Below, in pieces: positions 35,077 to 46,960 of a stretch of DNA of 64,000 bases (positions are counted from its first letter, which is position 1; each line of letters opens with the position of its first letter). Made by a program: the position numbers and the translations under genes. A model generated the notes under the pieces. That model made no database searches. It was given only the letters and a program-made list of their open reading frames with translations, and was not told the DNA's origin. This stretch comes from Eriocheir sinensis (taxonomy: Eukaryota; Arthropoda; Malacostraca; Decapoda; Varunidae), in assembly GCF_024679095.1 (NCBI RefSeq), contig NW_026111782.1, forward strand, positions 81,001 through 145,000, written 5' to 3'.

Positions 35077-36032
35077 CAGCACTTCCCAACCTGGGGGAAA
35101 TTTCCCCCTGGGGGAAATTTTATGATTCTGGGGTGAATTTTAACATGAAGTAAATATAAATTGCTAGCAATTAGACGGCGGAAACTATTGACTTTTTTTT
35201 ACAGCAGAGGAGTCAGTTCAAGGGCATAAAAAAAAGGTAAAAATTGTAAAAAAAAGCCCGCTACTCACTGCTCCTAAAAAGAGTTAGAGGAGTGGCCGAA
35301 AGAGAGGTCAATTTCGGGAGGGAGGTGTCCTGATACCCTACTCTTGAAAGAGTTCAAGTCGTAGGCAGAAGGAAATACAGAAGAAGGAAGGTTGTTCCAG
35401 AGTTTACCAGCGTGAAGGAGTGAAGATGCTGGTTAACTCTTGCGTAAGGGATTTGGACAGTAAAGGGATGCGCTTGAGTAGAAAGTCGTGCGTGGCGAGG
35501 CCGCGGAGGGGGGGAGGCGTGCAGTTAGCAAGTTCAGAAAAGCAGTTAGCATGAAAATATCGATAGAAGATAGAAAGAGAGGCAAGATGGCGGCGGAATT
35601 TAAGAGGTAGAAGACTATCAGTAGGAGGAGGAGAGCTGATGAGACGAAGATCCTTAGACTCCACTCTGTCCAAGAGAGCTGTGTTAGTGGAGCCCCCCAC
35701 ACGTGAGATGCATACTCCATACTAGGGCGGACAAGGCCCCTGTAAATGGATAGCAACTGTGCGGGGGAGAACTGGAGGAGACGGTACAGAACTGACTGAT
35801 TTGTGTTATTAAGTAAATATTGTGTTTGGCTACTATTTATTTATTATATTATTTGTGTTATTAAGTAAATATTGTGTTTGGCTACTATTTATTTATTATA
35901 TTATTTGTGTTATTAAGTAGGTAAATTTCGTGTTTTGGCTACTTTTTTCCTCGTCCATATGAGCGGGGAGATCCGGGGGGGTTGACGTTTATGAAGCGGG
36001 AACGACAGAAAAAGGGTTGGGAACCACTGCGA
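35077..36032. mobile_element. hAT-like non-autonomous element
   Basis: The left end CAGCACTTCCCAACCTGG and the inverted right end CAGTGGTTCCCAACCCTTT resemble hAT termini. TTCTAGTT (35069-35076) and GTCTAGTT (36033-36040) fit an 8-bp target duplication with one change. The right boundary is uncertain by about three bases. It contains a LINE-E fragment and a 52-bp tandem repeat (35801-35940, about 2.6 units) but no transposase. Confidence 0.65.
35193..35800 (-). mobile_element. LINE-E 3' part nested in the hAT-like element
   Basis: Minus strand reads LYRLLQFSPAQLLSIYRGLV, RPSMEYASHVWG, then in a second frame STNTALLDRVESKDLRLISS, PLKFRRHLASLSIFYRYFH and ELANCTPPPLRGLATHDF, followed by a 3' end with CCCGAAATTGACCTCTC and A-rich blocks. 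These are the C-terminal motifs of a LINE RT protein (RPxxEYASHVW). A frameshift near 35695 breaks it. The same 3' end occurs at 63145-63400. Confidence 0.78.
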
Positions 36033-36116
36033 GTCTAGTTAGTCTGTTACATCTTTCCTACATATTTCACTAAGGTTAAAACTTCGCTATAATAATGTTC
36101 GCCATACTCTCTAGTT
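36033..36116. repeat. right part of the 80-bp tandem repeat
   Basis: It continues the array interrupted at 35076 (TTAGTCTGTTACATCTTTCC, TTAAAACTTCGCTATAATAA). Confidence 0.7.
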
Positions 36117-36179
36117 AGTAGTAGTATTAGTATTAGTATTAGTTGTAGTAGTAGTAGTAGTAGTAATGATAGTAGTAGC

Positions 36180-36231
<52 letters not shown>

Positions 36232-36338
36232 ATAGTAGTTGTTGTTGTAGTAGTAATGATAGTAGTAGTAGTAATAGTAGTAGTTGTAGTAGTAGTAGTA
36301 ATGATAGTAGTGATAGTAGTAATAGCAGTAATAGTAGT
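36117..36338. repeat. (AGT)n at the 5' edge of RLE-LINE copy 2
   Basis: AGT/TAG triplets with AAT, GTT and GAT variants; they run directly into LINE coding sequence at GTTGCCTTG. Confidence 0.95.
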
Positions 36339-39090
36339 TGCCTTGTTGCCTTGTGGCAAACTAACGAGTTAGATGCCCTCCTTGGAGAAGCCAGAGCCAT
36401 ACAGGAGAGGCTCCCCGAACCCCAACAAAACAACACCTCCACAGAAGACAGGGCCCGGAAGTTTGCAGACAAAATGCGACAAGGCAATGTTGCGTCTGCA
36501 ACACGAGCCTTGTCAGAAAACTCCACACGGGGTGTGCTTCCACTCACCAGGGACACGATCAATCAACTCAAGGAAAAACATACTCCACCGAGTGACCTGA
36601 AGGGACTGAGACTGGCAAGGTGTCACCATCCACCGAATCCTGTTATATACGAAAGGATAACAGGAGAGATGGTGTGGAAGAAGGCCCTCCAGACTCGTGG
36701 CAGCGCGGGGCCCTCAGGACTTGATGCACGGGGATGGCGAAGCTTGCTGAGCAGCGCCAACTTTGGCAATGCAGCTGGTGACTTGCGCAACACCGGCAAG
36801 AAAACTCGCCTCCTCCAGCTGCCACTATGTGGACGCCCTGACGGCATGCCGCCTCATTCCCCTGGACAAGAGGCCGGGATGCAGGCCTATAAGAGTCGGA
36901 GAAGTCCTGCGGCGCATCGTAGGCAAATGCATCATGGCTGTTGTCAAAGAAGATGTGAGAATGGCAGCAGGGAACCTCTAAGTTTGTGCGGGGCAGCAGG
37001 CAGGAGGAGAAGCAGCAGTCCATGCCATGCGGGAGATATTCGACCACGTGGAGTGCGAAGCAGTGCTTCTTGTTGACGCCAAAAATGCCTTCAACACAAT
37101 AAATAGAAAGACTATGATACACAACAGTAAAACCAAGTGCCCTATCTTACCTATGTATGTCGAAAACACCTATACATACCCGACCGACTAATACATAAAT
37201 AGCCACAGTGGAAAAGTGAAAGTGTTAAAATCATCTGAGGGAACAACACAAGGTGACCCAATAGCCATGGCTATGTATGCCCTGGGCCTATCAGTCCTCC
37301 AAAATGAAATCGCGTTCGCAGAAACACGGGTGAAACAGGTGGCTTATGCGGATGACCTCTCAGGTGCTGGTAAAATCTCAGACTTAAAAGGGTGGTGGGA
37401 CACTGTGAACACCGCCGGCCCTGAGATAGGATACATCCCTAACGCCACCAAGTCTGTTCTTATTGTCAAACCTAAACATTATGACCATGCCGCAGAAACT
37501 TTTAGAGGAAGTGGCGTCATTGTGACAAAAGACGGACAACGACACTTAGGTGCAGTGATCGGGACAGAGGTATATAAGAAGGAGTACGTGGGAGACAAAG
37601 TAGCTGAATGGGTGAAGGAAATAGAAGCTTTGTCTGCCATTGCCAAGACTGAGCCACACGCTGCCTATTCAGCGTACACCCACGGCATCCAACATCGGTG
37701 GACGTTCCTGATGCGCACCATCCCCGGCATCAGTCCACTCCTCCTCCAACCACTGGAAAATGCCGTCAAGAATGTATTCTTGCCGGCGCTGGTGAAATAT
37801 CATGCTTTGGGGGAGGAGGAGAGGGATATGCTAGCACTTCCCCCAAGACTGGGTGGGATGGGGATCACCAACGCTGAGAAGCTGGCTGATAAGGAGAACC
37901 AAAACTCCATCAGCCTTACCAGGTCACTCATCAACAGGATCATCGCTCAGGAGGCAGAGGGAGAGATAGACCAAACAGAAATAAGAGATATTAAAAGAAA
38001 AATCTCAGAAGAAAGGCAACAGGCCCAAAAAGACGAGCTGGACCGTCTTACACACCACCTGTCCACAGAAATGGGTAGAAAAATACACACAGCACAGGAG
38101 GCAGGCGCCTCTAACTGGCTAACGTCATTACCAATCAGAGCAAAGGGATTCAGCCTCAACAAACAAGAATTTGTCGACGACATTGCTCTGAGATGTGGCT
38201 GACCGATTGAGGGACTGCCTGATCTCTGTGCATGTGGATCACCAAATGATGTCACCCACACCATGACATGTAAAAAAGGAGGCTTCGTCTGTATTCGACA
38301 CGATGAAGTGAGAGATCTGACAGCCAGCATGCTCGGGGAGGTATGCCAAGACGTCACTACCGAGCCGGCACTGCTTCCCCTGGACGGTGAACACCTTCGG
38401 TACAGGACAGCCAATACCTCACAGGAGGCACGGGTTGATGTAAGTGCCCGCGGATTCTGGGTGCGCGGACAGCGGGCGTTCATGGACATCCGCATATTCG
38501 ACCCGATGGCTGCCTGTCACCGTGAGCTGCCCCTGCAAGCCGCCCACCACAGGAACGAGCAGGAGAAGACAAGGGCATACGGTGAAAGAATCCAACATGT
38601 GGATCAGGGCAGCTTCACCCCCCTCGTCTTCACCACATCCGGCGGGATGGGTCCCAGGGCCCAATGCTTCTACGCACGCCTCGCGGAACTAATCTCAGAA
38701 AATAAGCATCAGCCAAGGAGTCACGTTGTCGCCTGGATGAGGTGTCGCCTCTCGTTCTCCCTGCTCAGGTCGGCCATCCTATGTCTCAGGGGCACCAGAC
38801 ACTCTGGCCCAAAAGCCACCAACATCTCCAATATGGACTATGAAGCCACAGTGGTGGAGAGTGACATTAGGGTGGGTCGGGAGTGACTTGAGTAGGGAAA
38901 GAAAGGGGGATCTAGACGCAATAGATGATAGGTGATTTAGTGTCAGGTACAATTAGTAATATGGTTGGATGCCACAGTCATTAGCGAACAGTGTTGGGGC
39001 TAATGACCTCCAAGCTATGGAGCCCTCCATGATTATGTGTCGGGAAAATAAACATGGGTGGAGGTATCATATCGTAGAAAAAGAAAAAAA
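36339..39090 (+). mobile_element. RLE-type LINE copy 2 (RLE-A), 5' truncated, flanked by TAG repeats
   Basis: It begins at the position matching 4331 of copy 1 and runs to the same 3' UTR (GACATTAGGGTGGGTCGGGA ... TGGAGGTATCAT), then TAG repeats at 39089-39153. It is nearly identical to copy 1, but retains YADD and the segments deleted there. Its own defects are an 11-nt deletion at about 36797, TAA at 36978, TAA at about 37188 and TGA at about 38201. Confidence 0.9.
36351..38886 (+). pseudogene. RLE-type LINE ORF, copy 2 (RT with YADD, CCHC, RLE)
   Basis: Frame segments at 36351-36796, about 36797-37190 (broken), 37216-38202 and 38203-38886 together cover the RT and C-terminus. VAYADDLSGAGK keeps both catalytic Asp residues of motif C. 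EGTTQGDPIAMAMYAL is motif B. MLALPPRLGGMGITNAEKLA is present (lost in copy 1). CACGSPNDVTHTMTC and RVDVSARGFWVRGQRAFMD follow, and FMDIRIFDP is intact (frame-shifted in copy 1). Three premature stops and one frameshift inactivate it. Copies 1 and 2 carry different defects, so they were inactivated separately. Confidence 0.88.
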
Positions 39091-39106
39091 GTAATAGTAG
39101 TAGTAA

Positions 39107-39154
<48 letters not shown>

Positions 39155-39371
39155 AAGGAGGAGGAGGCGGAGGTGTTTACTTAGCTATTTTTAATTTTTT
39201 TTACAGCAGAGGAGGAAGAGGAGGAGGAGAAGGAGGAGGAGGAAGAGGAGGAGGAAGACCGAGACGAGTAAGATGAAGATAAAGGAAAGGAGTTTGTCAT
39301 GAAGAACTTAGGGGAGGAGGCGAAGGAGGAGGAGGAGGAGGAGGAGGAGGAGGAGGAGGTGGAGGAGAAGG
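39089..39371. repeat. (TAG)n then GGA-rich tract
   Basis: TAG repeats to 39153, GGAGGAGG blocks, an AT-rich island at about 39185, then GAGGA repeats to 39371. Confidence 0.9.
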
Positions 39372-39671
39372 AATACATAGGAAGAACAGACACCAGAAGA
39401 CCTATCGGTCTATGACGAGGGTGTCTGTTTACTACCGCTACTACTAGTAATCTACGTGTGGTAGGACAGGACAGAAAAGATGAAGGCTCCTCCCCACCCA
39501 CCTTTCCCTCCGGCAACGTGCCGGCAGGAAATAGTTAGAAAAGAGCACCATGTACCTTTAAGGAAGAAAGGGCCATGGAAATTTCACAGTAAAGGGAGAA
39601 ATAAGAGGAAATTACTACCCTTAACTTACACTACTGGTAACCTAAGCTGTGGGGGAAAATGACTTCATTAC
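39372..39671 (-). mobile_element. CR1-like 3' end (CR1-5), second copy
   Basis: It matches 19966-20276 nearly base for base (GGAAGAACAGACACCAGAAG, CTATCGGTCTATGACGAGG, GGCAACGTGCCGGCAGGAAA). It is followed, as there, by a CR1-2 tail at the same position. Confidence 0.7.
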
Positions 39672-40411
39672 ATAAGAACATAAGAACATAGAAATACAGG
39701 GAGGCTGGAAGAGGCCGAGTGGCCCACCCTAATACTCACGATGGGTGAGGTGTAGTTTCAGGGACACAGGTGGAGGCTTGATCCTCGTTTTACCGGCGGT
39801 ACTATGCACGCACCAGTAACCTGCACCTGCACCTTACTGCACCCACACCTCACTCCACCTGTCATGCGGACATTAACTGTTGCTTTACTCTATTGTTAAC
39901 TTACGCTACTTGCAATCTAGGTTGTGGGGTAGAATAATATGGATTTAGGTTGAGGTCTTGCTGCAATCTGTCTGAAACATGCGAAGAATGGTCAATATAA
40001 TCTTATATCTCTGCAGTACTTATCCAATGAAGACTTGAAGCTATTGATACTTTGTGCGCTAACTACTGACGGCGGGAGTCTATTCCAGTGATCGACGACT
40101 CTATTATTGAAATAACTTCTGCGCGCCAATGTGTTACATCGGTTTCCCTTTAACTTTATACCGTTGCTGCGTGTTCTTGTGTTGGTGTCTCTCTGAAATA
40201 GACTATCTGGGTTAATGTTTTCGAATTCTGACCTCACTATCAGGGTGTGGTTTCCTCCCGGCTAAGCCGGAACCCACCTCACCTCGTTGCTGCATCTGTC
40301 TTAGCTCTTTCGAAATTTCCTCATCTAACACTCTGCCTAGCCTCGCCTTGCCCACACAATTTAGATGAAGGCCATCGTTAGCAAGCAGGCTTCTGTCATG
40401 AATAAAATGAT
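39672..40411 (-). mobile_element. CR1-2 copy with ORF2 deleted
   Basis: The 3' part (39672-40229) matches 20281-20850, with the octamer tail CATAAGAACATAAGAACATA at its end. At about 40230 it jumps to the ORF1 end (minus: DGLHLNCVGKARLGRVLDEE, an SGNH esterase DxxH block, then GRKPHPDSEVR). Almost all of ORF2 is missing. The 5' edge at 40411 meets (GGA)n. Confidence 0.75.
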
Positions 40412-40469
40412 CCCATACGAGGAGGAGAAGGAGGAGGAGGAGGAGGAGGAGGAGGAGGAGGAGGAGGAA
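40412..40469. repeat. (GGA)n between two CR1 copies
   Basis: GAGGAGGAG run; on the minus strand it follows the CR1-3 tail (CCATGTTTCCATGTTTCC). Confidence 0.95.
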
Positions 40470-42684
40470 ACATGGAAACATGGACTAGCAGGCAGGATAA
40501 AGTCTTTTGGCTCTTTACTAGGCTGCCTGCGTTCAGTGATTTAATCAATCCGTTTGCCATAGGAGTGGCTTGCAGGGAAGGATTAAATCACTCTTGTATC
40601 TACTCTTGGGAATGTTCAGCTCACTCCCGTTGCAGCAAAATGGCGATCAATGCGTTTCTTGAAGGAGTTGATGGTCTCTGCGCTAACCACTTCTGCAGGA
40701 AGGCTGTTCCAATGGCGAACAACTCTATTCGAGAAATAACTCCTGCCGATGTCGGTATTGCATCGCTTTGCTTGAATTGTTTTTCCGTTGTCTCTTGTTC
40801 TCAGGTTAGTTTGTAGCGTGAAGAGTTTGGAGGTATCAATGTTGCTGAGCTTGTTCAGGTACTTAAAGACTTGTATCATGTCTCCCCGCAGGCGTCTCTT
40901 TTCCAACGTGAAGAGGTTGAGTCGCTCGAGTCGCTCTTCATAGGGCTTCGTCCTCAGTGATGGTATCATCTTCGTGGCGCAGCGCTGTACTCTCTCAAGT
41001 AATTCAATGTCTCTCCTGTAATTAGGACACCAGAATTGCACGGCGTATTCCAGGTGGGGCCTTACCAGCGAATTGTACAAGGATAACATAACTTCCGGCG
41101 TCTTGTATTCGAAGTTCCTCGATATGAACCCAAGCATTGTATTGGCTTTCTTACAGGAGGACTTGCAGTGTTTTATTTGTTTTAAGTCACTGCTGATGGT
41201 GACCCCGAGGTCTCTTTCCTCTTGCACAACATGTAGTGGCTCGCCACCCGTGTGGTATGTGTGGTTGCTGTTTCTGGATCCGATATGCATTACTTTACAT
41301 TTGGCAGTGTTGAAGGACATCTGCCATTTTTCTGACCACCGAGTGATCTGGTCCAGGTCTCTCTGGATAATTTTGCAGTCTGCCGTTGTGAGGGCCTTCC
41401 CACCCACCTTTGTGTCGTCGGCAAATTTTGAAAGATTGGATTTCAATCCTAGTTTTAGGTCGTTGATATATATGATGAAAAGTATGGGTCCCAGCACTGA
41501 CCCCTGTGGCACTCCACTTGTGACCGGGAGCCACTCGGAGGCCTGTCCGTTGAGTACAACTCGTTGTTTTCTTCCAGCGAGCCAGTCCTTGATCCACGCT
41601 GTCAGATTGCCGCCTAATCCTGCCGACTTAAGTTTCTTGAGGAGTCTTTCGTGTGGCACTTTGTCAAAGGCTTTCTGAAAGTCTAGATATATAACATCGC
41701 TGGGGATATGATTATCCCAGTTTTCATAGATACTTTGGAAGAAGTCCAATAAATTGGTTAAGCATGAGCGCTTGTTCCTGAAACCGTGCTGAGCATCGGA
41801 AATGATGGTGTTGTATTCAAGGAACCTAACGAGTTTGTCTCTGATGATCTTTTCGAGGATTTTTCCCGCCACAGATGTCAGGCTGATTGGTCTGTAGTTT
41901 AGGGCCACGCTTTTGTCTCCCTATTTGTAGATCGGAGTTACATTCGCTTGTTTCCAGTCTTTTGAGACTTTGTTTTGTTGTAGTGACAGATTGTAGATGG
42001 CGGTGAGTGGCTTGAGGATTTGCTGCTTGAGTTCCTTGAGCAGCCTGGGTGACAAGTCGTCGGGTCCGGTGGACTTGTTTGTCTCGAGTTTGTCTAGGTT
42101 CTTCTTCACATCCCGTTCTTCGATTGTGGCAATTTCTAGGGGAGTGATTCCCATCGGTGGGGTAGGGCTCTCGGGTACGGACTGGGTATTCTCGACCGTC
42201 AACACAGACGCGAAGTTTCTGTTTAGGATTTCGACCATTTGTCTACTGTCCTGTGTTAGTACGTCATTTTCATCTTTTAAGGGACCGATATTGCTTTTTG
42301 TCTTCTTTTTGGTTCTTATATACGTGAAGAACTTTTTCGGGTTGGACTTGGCTTCACGTGCAATTTGCTTTTCATAGTCGCGTTTACGCTGGCGAATGAG
42401 TGTTCTGCAAGCTCTGAGGCTTTGATGATATTGTTCGCGTGCCTCGTCAGTGCCGTTTTCTTTGAGCGAGTTGTATTTTCTCTTCTTTAAATTAATCGCC
42501 CGTCGAACCTGGGTAGTCATCCATGGTGGGCTTGTGGCATTATTTGTTCTCCTTGTCTTCATGGGAACAGTTGTTCTCTCTACCTCCAGGAGTTTGTTCT
42601 TGAAGCCATTCCACGCTCCGTCCACAGGAGTGTATGTCATGGGTTCCCAAGTTGTCTGGGTTAGCAGCTCACGAGCGAAATTAA
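40470..42684 (-). mobile_element. CR1-clade LINE (CR1-3), minus, 5' truncated, between (GGA)n runs
   Basis: Minus strand: ORF2 from the linker through RT to the C-terminus, a 3' UTR of about 140 bp and a tail of two TTTCCATG-like octamers. (GGA)n lies on both sides on the same strand (40412-40469 and 42685-42935). Confidence 0.9.
40616..42684 (-). pseudogene. CR1-3 ORF2: linker, RT and C-terminal domain, one nonsense codon
   Basis: The reading frame is continuous from FNFARELLTQTTWE near 42684 down to the stop at about 40616, except for one TAG at about 41921 (IYK*GDKS, relatives KKGDK). Motifs: [47 protein letters not shown] (A), [20 protein letters not shown] (B), [11 protein letters not shown] (C), [45 protein letters not shown] and VVRHWNSLPAEVV. 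With a single stop, this is among the best preserved RT genes in the window. The endonuclease is lost by 5' truncation. Confidence 0.92.
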
Positions 42685-42935
42685 AATTGGAGGAGGAGGA
42701 GTAGGAGGAGGAGGAGGAGGAGGAGAAGGAGGAGGAGGAGGAGGAGGAGGAGGAGGAGGAGGAGGAGGAGGAGGAGGAGGAGGAGGAGGAGGAGGAGGAG
42801 GAGGAGGAGGAGGAGGAGGAGGAGGAGGAGGAGGAGGAGGAGGAGGAGGAGGAGGAGGAGGAGGAGGAGGAGGAGGAGGAGGAGGAGGAGGAGGAGGAGG
42901 AGGAGAAGGAGTAGGAGGAGGAGGAGGAGGAGGAG
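42685..42935. repeat. (GGA)n, about 250 bp
   Basis: GAG/GGA triplets with a few GTA/GAA changes. Opposite-strand poly-Ser, poly-Leu and poly-Pro frames are artefacts. Confidence 0.98.
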
Positions 42936-44018
42936 GCCAATATTCGCGACAAAGAATAAGACAAAGTATGACAGCTCTGATACGCTTAAGAGCTCTCTCT
43001 CCCTCGACCATTCCCCTTGAGAGGAAAATATTGCTGGAGGGAAAAATTCGAGACGAGGCACAGCGACTCCCATTACGACTAACTTCTAACGCCCCAGAAA
43101 ATATTAACAGGGTTTGCATGAGTGGTTTTCCCGCCGAAGGTGCAGAAATCAGGTAAACTATCCCTAGGATCACCAAACAGTCCATGAAAGCCCGGACTAC
43201 ATTGCGAGAGGCGTTTCAGACAGGCGTACTGAGGCCAGGATGCATTTAGGGATACGGGCCAAGGTCAGCAAAGAGTCACTTTACATCCTTTATTTCTATT
43301 TCCGTACACCCGCCACATCCTTTTCGTCTAGTGAGGACACGGATGCGGGTGCTGGTGCATCTCTAAAGTAAGTATTGTCAGACGCCTCCACCCTTCTCAT
43401 CAACTGTTTTCACTGACCAAAAAGGAGATCAGTGGATTTCTAATGAGTGTTTTTTTAGGTTCATGGCATAGAAGAAGGATCAAACTACTGGACGGGTCAT
43501 AAATTACCCTTGGAAATCCGCCGAACTCCTACGAAAGGCTACTCAAACATGTGTGCCAGGACGCCAAGATGTTTTAGACTTAGAGTACGACCCCGAGCTG
43601 AAGTATCTGTCAGCTTTACTCGGCGGTGACCGGAGAGTATATAGAGTATAGGTGGGCGTGAACACCTCCATGTAAAAGGTACACATGACATGTTTCAACC
43701 GGAGTAAAAATGGTCGTAGGAAAATTAAAGGAAGCGACTGCTGATATTTAGTGACAATAAGGGCGAGAGTCGTCTGCTCTGAGTGTGTGTGCGTGTGTGT
43801 TTGTGGTACAGGAAAAGGAAACAGATTAAAGAACAAAGAGAAAGAAGGAAAAAAAATGGAAGAAAAGATAAAGTACGTTCCAGTAAATGATGCTTCCAAG
43901 AACCGCGCTGAACAAAAAAACTATTCCCATTATAAAAAAAGCAACGTGATTTAGACTCCCCTCTTTTATTTGTTTGTTTGTGTTTTAATCGGAGGAAAAT
44001 GACAAAGTGCCGGAAGGG
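42936..44018. other. mostly unassigned sequence with an R107-like monomer at 43385-43560
   Basis: No gene recognised. The R107-related monomer includes CAAAAAGGAGATCAGTGG, GTTCATGGCATAGAAGAAGG and CCTTGGAAATCCGCCGAACT. A short GT run lies at about 43781-43803. Confidence 0.6.
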
Positions 44019-44552
44019 TGATGTGTACGTAGATTAAGTATGGTATTAAGTATTTATAAGTTATGCATTAATGTTAAGTTTTCTTTGTAAGCGCCCAGAC
44101 AAAAATATGTAGTAACAAGGAATCCAAATTCCTTTATAGAAGTTTTGATACCTTTATACTTTTGTATGTTTATATACTAGGATTGTATACCATATGTATG
44201 TTTCAGCTACATATAGCTCCTAGAGGATTCTACACACACACACACACAAGAGGATACAAGGCGCTGAGATTCAGGGTGTATTGTAAAGCATACTCAATAA
44301 ATACTGTGTGCCTCCACGTCTATCCATCCCCCTCAAGACGGACACCACGGACACGTCGACGAGGATGGGATATAACCACTTGCCACATATTACAGGTACG
44401 TTGTAGTGCTGTCAAGAGTAATGAGGTGCTGGTAGACTACAAACACAACAAAACCTGGCGACGAGGATGGGATATAACCAGTTGCCACATATTACAGGTA
44501 CGTTGTAGTGCTGTCAAGAGTAATGAAGTGCTGGTAGACGACAAACACAACA
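44019..44552 (+). repeat. 5' LTR of Ty3/gypsy-type element
   Basis: It starts TGATGTGTACGTAG and ends AAACACAACA. Its partner is the 3' LTR at 46961-47141 plus 52012-52412. Within it are (AC)n at about 44231-44248, TACTCAATAAATACTG and two 100-odd-bp tandem units with GATGGGATATAACC and GTAGTGCTGTCAAGAG. The five bases before it (AAGGG) do not match those after the 3' LTR (TGCTC), so no target duplication is visible. Confidence 0.85.
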
Positions 44553-44572
44553 AAACCTGGCGACGAGTGGAC
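44553..44572 (+). promoter_or_regulatory. probable primer-binding site
   Basis: AAACCTGGCGACGAGTGG follows the LTR directly, where LTR retrotransposons place the tRNA primer site. TGGCGAC-type sites are common in gypsy-like elements; the tRNA is not identified. Confidence 0.5.
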
Positions 44573-44609
44573 GTCCCACTACGGACAGCCCTGGACGAGG
44601 ACAAGCACG

Positions 44610-45529
44610 ATGCCCTTGGACGTGGACCAGCCCCCAGCCTTCTCTTTGGTAGAGGACCCAGCATCAGTAGCTCCCCGATGGAAGAAGTGGAAGACACGGT
44701 TCCAGTTCTACCTGGATGCTACAGGAGTCACCAATGAAGGGCAAAGGCGTGCACTACTCTTGCACGTAGCAGGCCCGGAGGTGCAAGAAATATTCAGCAC
44801 ACTGCTAGCACCACTGACGACCTACCAGGAGGTACAAACAGCTCTAGAAAACATTTCACCCCTAAGACCAACATAAGGTATGAACGTGTGTTGTTTAGAC
44901 AGATAAAACAAGACACACATGAAACAACAGATGCCTTTGTCACCAAACTCAGGAAGTTAGCAGAAACCTGTGAATTCCATGACACTGAGGATGCTATTTT
45001 AGACCAGCTGATTGAGAAATGTTCTTCTAGTCAGTTAAGGAGAAAGGCACTTCGGGAGACAGACTTAACTCTCGAGAAAATGTTACAGTTAGCTAGAGCA
45101 ATGAAAGCATCAGACAGACAAGCAAAAGTAATTGAAGGTAACAACCATGCTAGCCAGTCAGCTAAACCTGTAATAAGTCAGATAAAAAAGAACACAAAAC
45201 CTAGAATTGATGGAAAGAACTCTGTTCCAGCCTTTCTTAAAAATAAACCTAGTCATCCAACACAACCACAACAAGGCAACAAACATACTGCAGGAAATAG
45301 TAAATGCTACAGGTGTGGTTACACAGGTCACACACCATGGCAGAAAGATAAATGTCCAGCTGCTTCCAAGGAATGTTCAGCCTGTAAAAAGTTAGGGCAC
45401 TTTGCTAGTATGTGTAAGACTAAGAAAAGAATATATGCCACTGGAGAATCCACTGAGTCAAATATAAAGCAACCTAGTGAGTCTCACGATAGTAAGGGTG
45501 ACAGTCAAACTAGCAGCTTACTCCTATGA
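44610..45529 (+). pseudogene. gag of Ty3/gypsy-type element, frame-shifted
   Basis: The first frame starts at the ATG 44610 (PPAFSLVEDPASVAPRWKKW, FQFYLDATG; 88 codons). It shifts near 44855 into the frame at 44888-45529, with capsid-like sequence FRQIKQDTHETTDAFVTKLR. Two zinc knuckles follow: CYRCGYTGHTPWQKDKC, with an enlarged last spacing, and CSACKKLGHFASMC, a canonical CX2CX4HX4C. Gag packages the element RNA. The frame ends beyond the knuckles where a deletion joins it to the RNase H end. Confidence 0.82.
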
Positions 45530-46928
45530 GATAGAGTATCGTTCTACCAAGAAAATGGGGAATGCGGATGCCTTATCACGTTTGCCAGTGGAAAGGGCTC
45601 CAGAGGAACATGATGGAAGTGTACTCATGGTAGAATGTCATAACTTACCTATAACAGCTAAAATGATAAGACATGCCACTGAACAAGATCCAGTGTTGTC
45701 ACGTATTTTGCAGTCATTAGTTACTGGTTATAACACAGTACCAGAGCAGGCAGAATTTCAACCCTATCTAAAGGTATGGTCAGAACTGTCAGAAGCACAA
45801 GGATGTATTCTAAGGGGAGCCAGAGTGGTTATCCCAGAAAGTTAAAGGAAAAAAGCCCTGAGTGAGGTCCATGCTGACCATCATGGTATTGTAAAATCAA
45901 AGGCGATCGCAAGGACGTATGTGTGGTGGCCAGGAATAGACGTCATGATAGAGTCATGTGTAAAACAATGCCCAAACTGCTCAGCATTTCAAAATGATCC
46001 CAAGCCAGCACGCATGCATCCTTGGGAATACCCAAGACACCTTTGGCAAAGATTGCATTTGTACTTTGCAGGTCCTTTCCTTGGTCATTCATTTCTAGTA
46101 ATTGTAGATGTCTACAGTAAATGGCCAGAGGTAATACCCATGAGTTCAACCACAGCACAAGCTACTATAAAAGCCTTAATGCCAGTCTTTGCCACCCACG
46201 GACTTCCAGTTCGCAGTGTGACGGACAATGGTCCACAATTTTGTTCCAGTGAATTTTCAGAATTTCTAAAGGTCAATGGAATAGAACATACTAAGGCAGC
46301 ACCTTACCATCCCGCCACCAATGGTGAAGCGGAACGCTTTGTGCAGACCTTCAAGCATAACATGAAATGTAGGAGTGCATCGTCTGCAGACGTTATTGCT
46401 CACGTTAGCAAGTTCCTATTGTCCTATAGAACTTCTGAACATTCTGTTACCGGACAAACTCCTTCACAGCTATTGATGGGTAGAAGAGTCAGGAATAAAT
46501 TGGACTTACTAAAACCAGACTTCTACATACAACAAAATAATCGCGAATGGCAACAAGTAGCCAAAGATCAAACTGTGAATGAGTTCAAACCTTCTTCACC
46601 GGTAATGGTTCGTTCTTACAACACAGATGTGAAATGGGTCCCAGGCCAAGTTACTAAAGACCTAGGACAAATGCACTATGATGTCAACGTTGGTGGACGC
46701 GTATCGAAACGTCATGTCGGCCAACTTAGACCTTACACGGCTCCAGCTCAAGAAATAGGAGGAGACCAAAGCGATGAAGAGCCAATGCCATTGGAGAGTA
46801 AAGAGATAGATGTACCTGACCAGTCTAGTGACTCTAGTGATACTTATACTCCTCCAGAAAATGTAAATAGGAGAGTTCTTCCAGCTCGGAGCACGAGAGG
46901 AGTTCCTCCTGAACGCTTAAATCTGTAA
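45507..46928 (+). pseudogene. pol remnant: RNase H end and integrase; protease and RT deleted
   Basis: At about 45507 the sequence passes directly into VKLAAYSYEIEYR and NADALSRLP, the end of RNase H; protease, RT and most of RNase H are missing. After a TAA at 45843-45845 the integrase continues: zinc-binding HADHHG...CVKQCPNC (HHCC) and the catalytic core. The usual Asp in the first core motif (H-x-D-F-AGP) is Tyr here (LHLYFAGPF, about 46060), while TDNGPQF and the Glu region GEAERFVQT are present. The C-terminal part ends at the stop 46926-46928. The element is therefore inactive for several reasons. Confidence 0.85.
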
Positions 46929-46944
46929 GGTTTTCTTTCTTTCT

Positions 46945-46960
46945 GACAGGGGGAAGGAAA
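46945..46960 (+). promoter_or_regulatory. polypurine tract
   Basis: GACAGGGGGAAGGAAA lies immediately before the 3' LTR start TGATATGTACG, the position of plus-strand priming in LTR elements. Confidence 0.75.

Noticed and set aside
42661..43185. Poly-Ser, poly-Leu and poly-Pro frames of 130-174 codons
   Set aside because: They are readings of the (GGA)n tract.
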